9,900 nt of DNA. It comes from Saprospiraceae bacterium (GTDB lineage: Bacteria; Bacteroidota; Bacteroidia; Chitinophagales; Saprospiraceae). The stretch covers positions 1-9,900 of the forward strand of contig JAHDBO010000055.1 in NCBI GenBank assembly GCA_020630355.1, written 5' to 3'. The notes beneath the pieces were generated by a model. That model was given only the letters and a program-made list of their open reading frames with translations. It ran no database searches and was not told the DNA's origin. Both the position numbers and the translations under genes were made by a program. Of the stretch, positions 8,303 to 9,900 are shown piece after piece. Numbering within the stretch: the first letter of the stretch is position 1; each line of letters opens with the position of its first letter.

Positions 8303-9103
8303 ATGTCTCAAGAACTAAATGTACTTATCGTTGAAGATGATGTTTCTTTTTCTTTAGAATTGGAAATGCTAGTAGATGAGATTGGGTATAATGTATTGGC
8401 AGTAGTGGATAATTCTGCTGAAGCGTTGGAAGTCATCTATGCGGATCAACCCGACTTGATATTAATGGATATAGATATCAAGGGGAAACTGTCCGGTTTA
8501 GATATTGCTAAGAAGATAACAGCATTGAAAATTCCCATCATCTTTATTACAAGTTATAAGGATGAGGAAACCTATGAAGAAAGTCAAAAAACGACAGCAA
8601 TAGGGTATTTGGTTAAGCCAATTCAGAAAATTACGCTTAAGACTTCTATTGAACTCGCCCTGAGAACGCTCAGCCAAACGGAAGATGATGGTGAAAGTGT
8701 AACAGAACAAAAAGCAGTCACCCAAGAACCCGTCATGGCGACTCCTGCTGGTGTACCGCAAGGCAATGAGGATTTTATCTTGAAAAGAAGTTTTTTCTTG
8801 AAGAAAAATAATCTATTGATAAAAGTACCTTTCAATGAGATACAGTACGTCAAATCTAGTGGAGACTACTGTGTGATTCATACGGAAAACGGGAAATTTG
8901 TTCCCAAGATTACAATGTCTAAAATGGAGAAAAGTTTGTCCAAAGACCAATTTATTCGGGTACATAAAAGCTTCCTGATCAGCATTAGAGGAATAGAGCA
9001 AATCGCTTTAACTCAAAATAGAGTTTTCGTGGCAGGAGAAAGCATACCCGTAGGAAGGGCCTATAAAAAAGACTTGGTATCCAAGCTCAACCTTTTGGAA
9101 TAG
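8303..9103 (+). CDS. LytTR-family response regulator (receiver plus LytTR DNA-binding domain)
   Basis: A 266-residue two-component response regulator. The receiver domain covers about residues 5-120: acidic pocket Glu11-Asp12-Asp13, phospho-acceptor Asp56 in LILMDIDIKG, switch Thr83 in FITSYKD, and Lys105-Pro106 in LVKPIQ, so all key residues are present. A Q/E/P-rich linker (about 122-157) leads to a LytTR domain at about 158-262 (VPFNEIQYVKSSGDYCVIHT, then FIRVHKSFLISIRGIEQI), which binds DNA through a beta-rich fold. It starts 109 bases after the second kinase with no strong terminator between, so co-transcription is likely but unproven. It is the only response regulator in the window and the natural phosphorelay partner of both kinases. 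LytTR regulators are classically paired with LytS/His_kinase-type sensors, so the HisKA pairing here is less usual. Targets are unknown; the nearby Sus locus is a candidate. Confidence 0.93.
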   Translation: MSQELNVLIVEDDVSFSLELEMLVDEIGYNVLAVVDNSAEALEVIYADQPDLILMDIDIKGKLSGLDIAKKITALKIPIIFITSYKDEETYEESQKTTAIGYLVKPIQKITLKTSIELALRTLSQTEDDGESVTEQKAVTQEPVMATPAGVPQGNEDFILKRSFFLKKNNLLIKVPFNEIQYVKSSGDYCVIHTENGKFVPKITMSKMEKSLSKDQFIRVHKSFLISIRGIEQIALTQNRVFVAGESIPVGRAYKKDLVSKLNLLE

Positions 9104-9131
9104 ACCAATAAATATCGAATTTTTATTATGG

Positions 9132-9170
9132 AGTGCGCATCATAAGTTATTTTATGATGCGCACTTGCTT
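9132..9170 (+). terminator. Intrinsic terminator after the LytTR regulator
   Basis: GTGCGCATCATAA (9133-9145) pairs perfectly with TTATGATGCGCAC (9152-9164) around the loop GTTATT, and an extra A-T pair at 9132/9165 makes 14 bp. The sequence TGCTTTTAC follows, so the T tract is short, but the stem is long and perfect. It lies 28 bases after the regulator stop and probably ends the kinase-kinase-regulator transcript. Confidence 0.82.
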
Positions 9171-9180
9171 TTACGGTTAA

Positions 9181-9229
9181 ACCCCTTTTTTTTGTCGTTT
9201 GACCCCCTTTTTTTGTCGTTCAACGACAA
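9181..9229. repeat. 21-bp-period direct repeat ending in a 17-bp palindrome; possible operator
   Basis: Two near-identical 19-base units occur: A-C4-T8-GTCGTT at 9181-9199 and A-C5-T7-GTCGTT at 9202-9220, with a period of 21 bases, two helical turns. The second unit runs into TTGTCGTTCAACGACAA (9213-9229), a perfect palindrome around C9221. The octamer TTGTCGTT thus occurs twice directly and once inverted. Dimeric LytTR regulators are known to bind pairs of roughly 9-base direct repeats with a 12-13-base gap, which is about a 21-base period. The core CGTT-N-(A/G) here agrees with part of that consensus, while the first two bases do not. Function as an operator is inference. Confidence 0.75.
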
Positions 9230-9239
9230 TCTAAGCATT

Positions 9240-9258
9240 TTACAAGCACAGCTTGTAA
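9240..9258. repeat. Perfect inverted repeat, 8-bp arms
   Basis: TTACAAGC (9240-9247) and GCTTGTAA (9251-9258) are exact reverse complements around ACA. The run ATTTTATAAT follows. It could be a weak terminator or a protein-binding site; nothing decides between these. Confidence 0.5.
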
Positions 9259-9323
9259 TTTTATAATATCAAAAAACCGAAAAACAAGCCCCAAAAATCA
9301 TTTGAGTAGTAGTTTTAGCTAAA

Positions 9324-9338
9324 TAGTAGTAGTAGTAA
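9324..9338. repeat. Short TAG microsatellite
   Basis: Four TAG units followed by TAA form a trinucleotide tract at 9324-9338, and a partial copy (AGTAGTAG) sits at 9305-9312. It lies outside any coding frame I can support and could vary in length by slippage. Confidence 0.6.
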
Positions 9339-9367
9339 TTGGTAATGGGAAATACCCTTACCTTTCC

Positions 9368-9407
9368 AAAAAGTGCTAAGGAAGAAAGCTTCTTTGAGCA
9401 CTTTTTT
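9368..9407 (+). terminator. Strong terminator hairpin in the leader region of the protease gene
   Basis: AAAAAGTGCT (9368-9377) pairs with AGCACTTTTT (9397-9406), and the inner arms AAGGAAG (9378-9384) and CTTCTTT (9389-9395) continue the stem with one G-T wobble. The loop is AAAG and a single G at 9396 is bulged. The result is a 17-bp stem ending in six T residues, about 108 bases before the protease ATG. The regulator gene already has its own terminator at 9132, so this one ends some other short transcript or acts as an attenuator for the protease. Confidence 0.75.
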
Positions 9408-9515
9408 GATGTAGAAACCCTAGCCCCTGTTAAGGCTTTCTAAAAGTAGATTCAATTCATTTACTCTAATACGGGGATTGTTTAATTTGTCAGCTCATTT
9501 AAATTATCAATAAAG

Positions 9516-9900
9516 ATGAAGAACATTCTTTTTGTGTTTTTAGGAGCTTTATTAGTAGGAGCTGGCGTTTATTTAGGTATACAATGGCAAAGTGCGCAAG
9601 CAGGTAATAAATTTACAAATGTTAGTCCTGGCATCGAGGAAGCAAGAGCTATATTGACAGATTCCACAGAAGAAAGCCCCTCTTCTCAGAGTCTCAATCG
9701 GTTAACACCATCGGAACAAGCTACGATTAGATTATTCGAGGAAGCTGCACAGAGCGTGGCATTCATTACGACAAGCCAGCTACGACGAGATTTTTTCAAT
9801 CGGAATGTTTACGAAATCCCTAGTGGAAATGGTTCTGGTTTTGTCTGGGACAAAACAGGGCACGTTGTTACCAATTATCACGTAATTAAAGGAGCCAATA
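9516..9900 (+). CDS. HtrA/Deg-type trypsin-like serine protease, N-terminal part
   Basis: The first 128 codons are present and the frame runs off the window. Residues about 4-22 form a hydrophobic signal or membrane anchor (FVFLGALLVGAGVYLGIQW), so the protease domain should be in the cell envelope. A low-complexity S/T/E-rich linker follows. From about residue 65, TPSEQATIRLFEEAAQSVAF matches the start of the trypsin-2 domain of HtrA/DegP/DegQ proteases. GNGSGFVWDKTGHVVTNYHV is the classic G-S-G-F...G-x-(I/V)-(V/L)-TN-(Y/H)-HV motif, with catalytic His122. The Asp and Ser of the triad and any PDZ domains lie beyond the edge. These enzymes degrade or refold damaged envelope proteins. The ATG at 9516 follows AATAAAG and gives a complete anchor sequence. 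It is separated from the regulator by 412 bases and two terminators, so it is probably an independent transcript. Confidence 0.9.
   Translation, partial: MKNILFVFLGALLVGAGVYLGIQWQSAQAGNKFTNVSPGIEEARAILTDSTEESPSSQSLNRLTPSEQATIRLFEEAAQSVAFITTSQLRRDFFNRNVYEIPSGNGSGFVWDKTGHVVTNYHVIKGAN

Larger units (their letters stand above)
9104..9515. other. Structured intergenic region with no confident gene
   Basis: These 412 bases between the response regulator and the protease gene hold no protein that can be supported. They contain, in order, a terminator for the regulator (9132-9170), a C/T-tract direct repeat with palindrome (9181-9229), a second palindrome (9240-9258), A-tracts around 9271-9297, a TAG microsatellite (9324-9338), a second strong terminator (9368-9407) and a roughly 110-base leader before the protease ATG. 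A weak promoter guess, TTAATTTG at 9482-9489 with TTTA at 9460-9463, is one base off both consensus elements. A 32-codon frame at 9345-9443 runs through the second terminator and is not called as a gene. Confidence 0.7.

Noticed and set aside
9181..9338. CRISPR-like array from the repeated motifs
   Set aside because: Only two 19-base units with 2-base gaps and a trinucleotide tract; there are no regular spacers and no cas genes in the window.

Overview
The window looks like chromosomal DNA from a member of the Bacteroidota, most likely a marine or environmental Saprospiria- or Cytophagia-type bacterium; the genus cannot be told from this sequence. The evidence is a SusD/SusE outer-membrane pair, Reg_prop/Y_Y_Y sensor kinases, AT-rich intergenic DNA, A-rich sequence instead of Shine-Dalgarno sites before starts, and matches to the Bacteroidetes promoter -7 element TAnnTTTG. 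All genes lie on the + strand.

Layout. (1) 1-255: C-terminal end of a RagB/SusD-family glycan-binding lipoprotein; its SusC partner would lie to the left, outside the window. (2) 338-1390: SusE-like surface lipoprotein with a SusE domain and two tandem C-terminal binding-type domains. A 17-bp hairpin separates it from susD, and a clear intrinsic terminator (1415-1450) closes this unit. (3) 1465-1496: good Bacteroidetes-type promoter. (4) 1570-4833 and 5014-8193: two paralogous membrane histidine kinases, each with a signal peptide, a large periplasmic beta-propeller sensor, a Y_Y_Y domain, one transmembrane helix and a HisKA-HATPase_c core. (5) 8303-9103: a LytTR-type response regulator, followed by a strong terminator. 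(6) 9104-9515: 412 bases without a confident gene but rich in structure: a 21-bp-period direct repeat ending in a 17-bp palindrome, another palindrome, a TAG microsatellite and a second strong terminator hairpin. (7) 9516-9900: start of an HtrA/Deg-type serine protease, cut by the window edge.

How the parts may work together (inference). In Bacteroides, glycan loci are often controlled by one-protein hybrid two-component systems: propeller sensor, kinase, receiver and AraC DNA-binding domain in one chain. Here the same sensor and kinase modules exist as two separate kinases without receiver or HTH, followed by one stand-alone receiver-LytTR protein. The simplest model is a split, two-sensor/one-output version of such a system, possibly controlling the neighbouring SusCDE locus. 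The 21-bp-spaced repeats downstream of the regulator gene have the spacing expected for a LytTR-protein binding site and are the most intriguing non-coding signal here.
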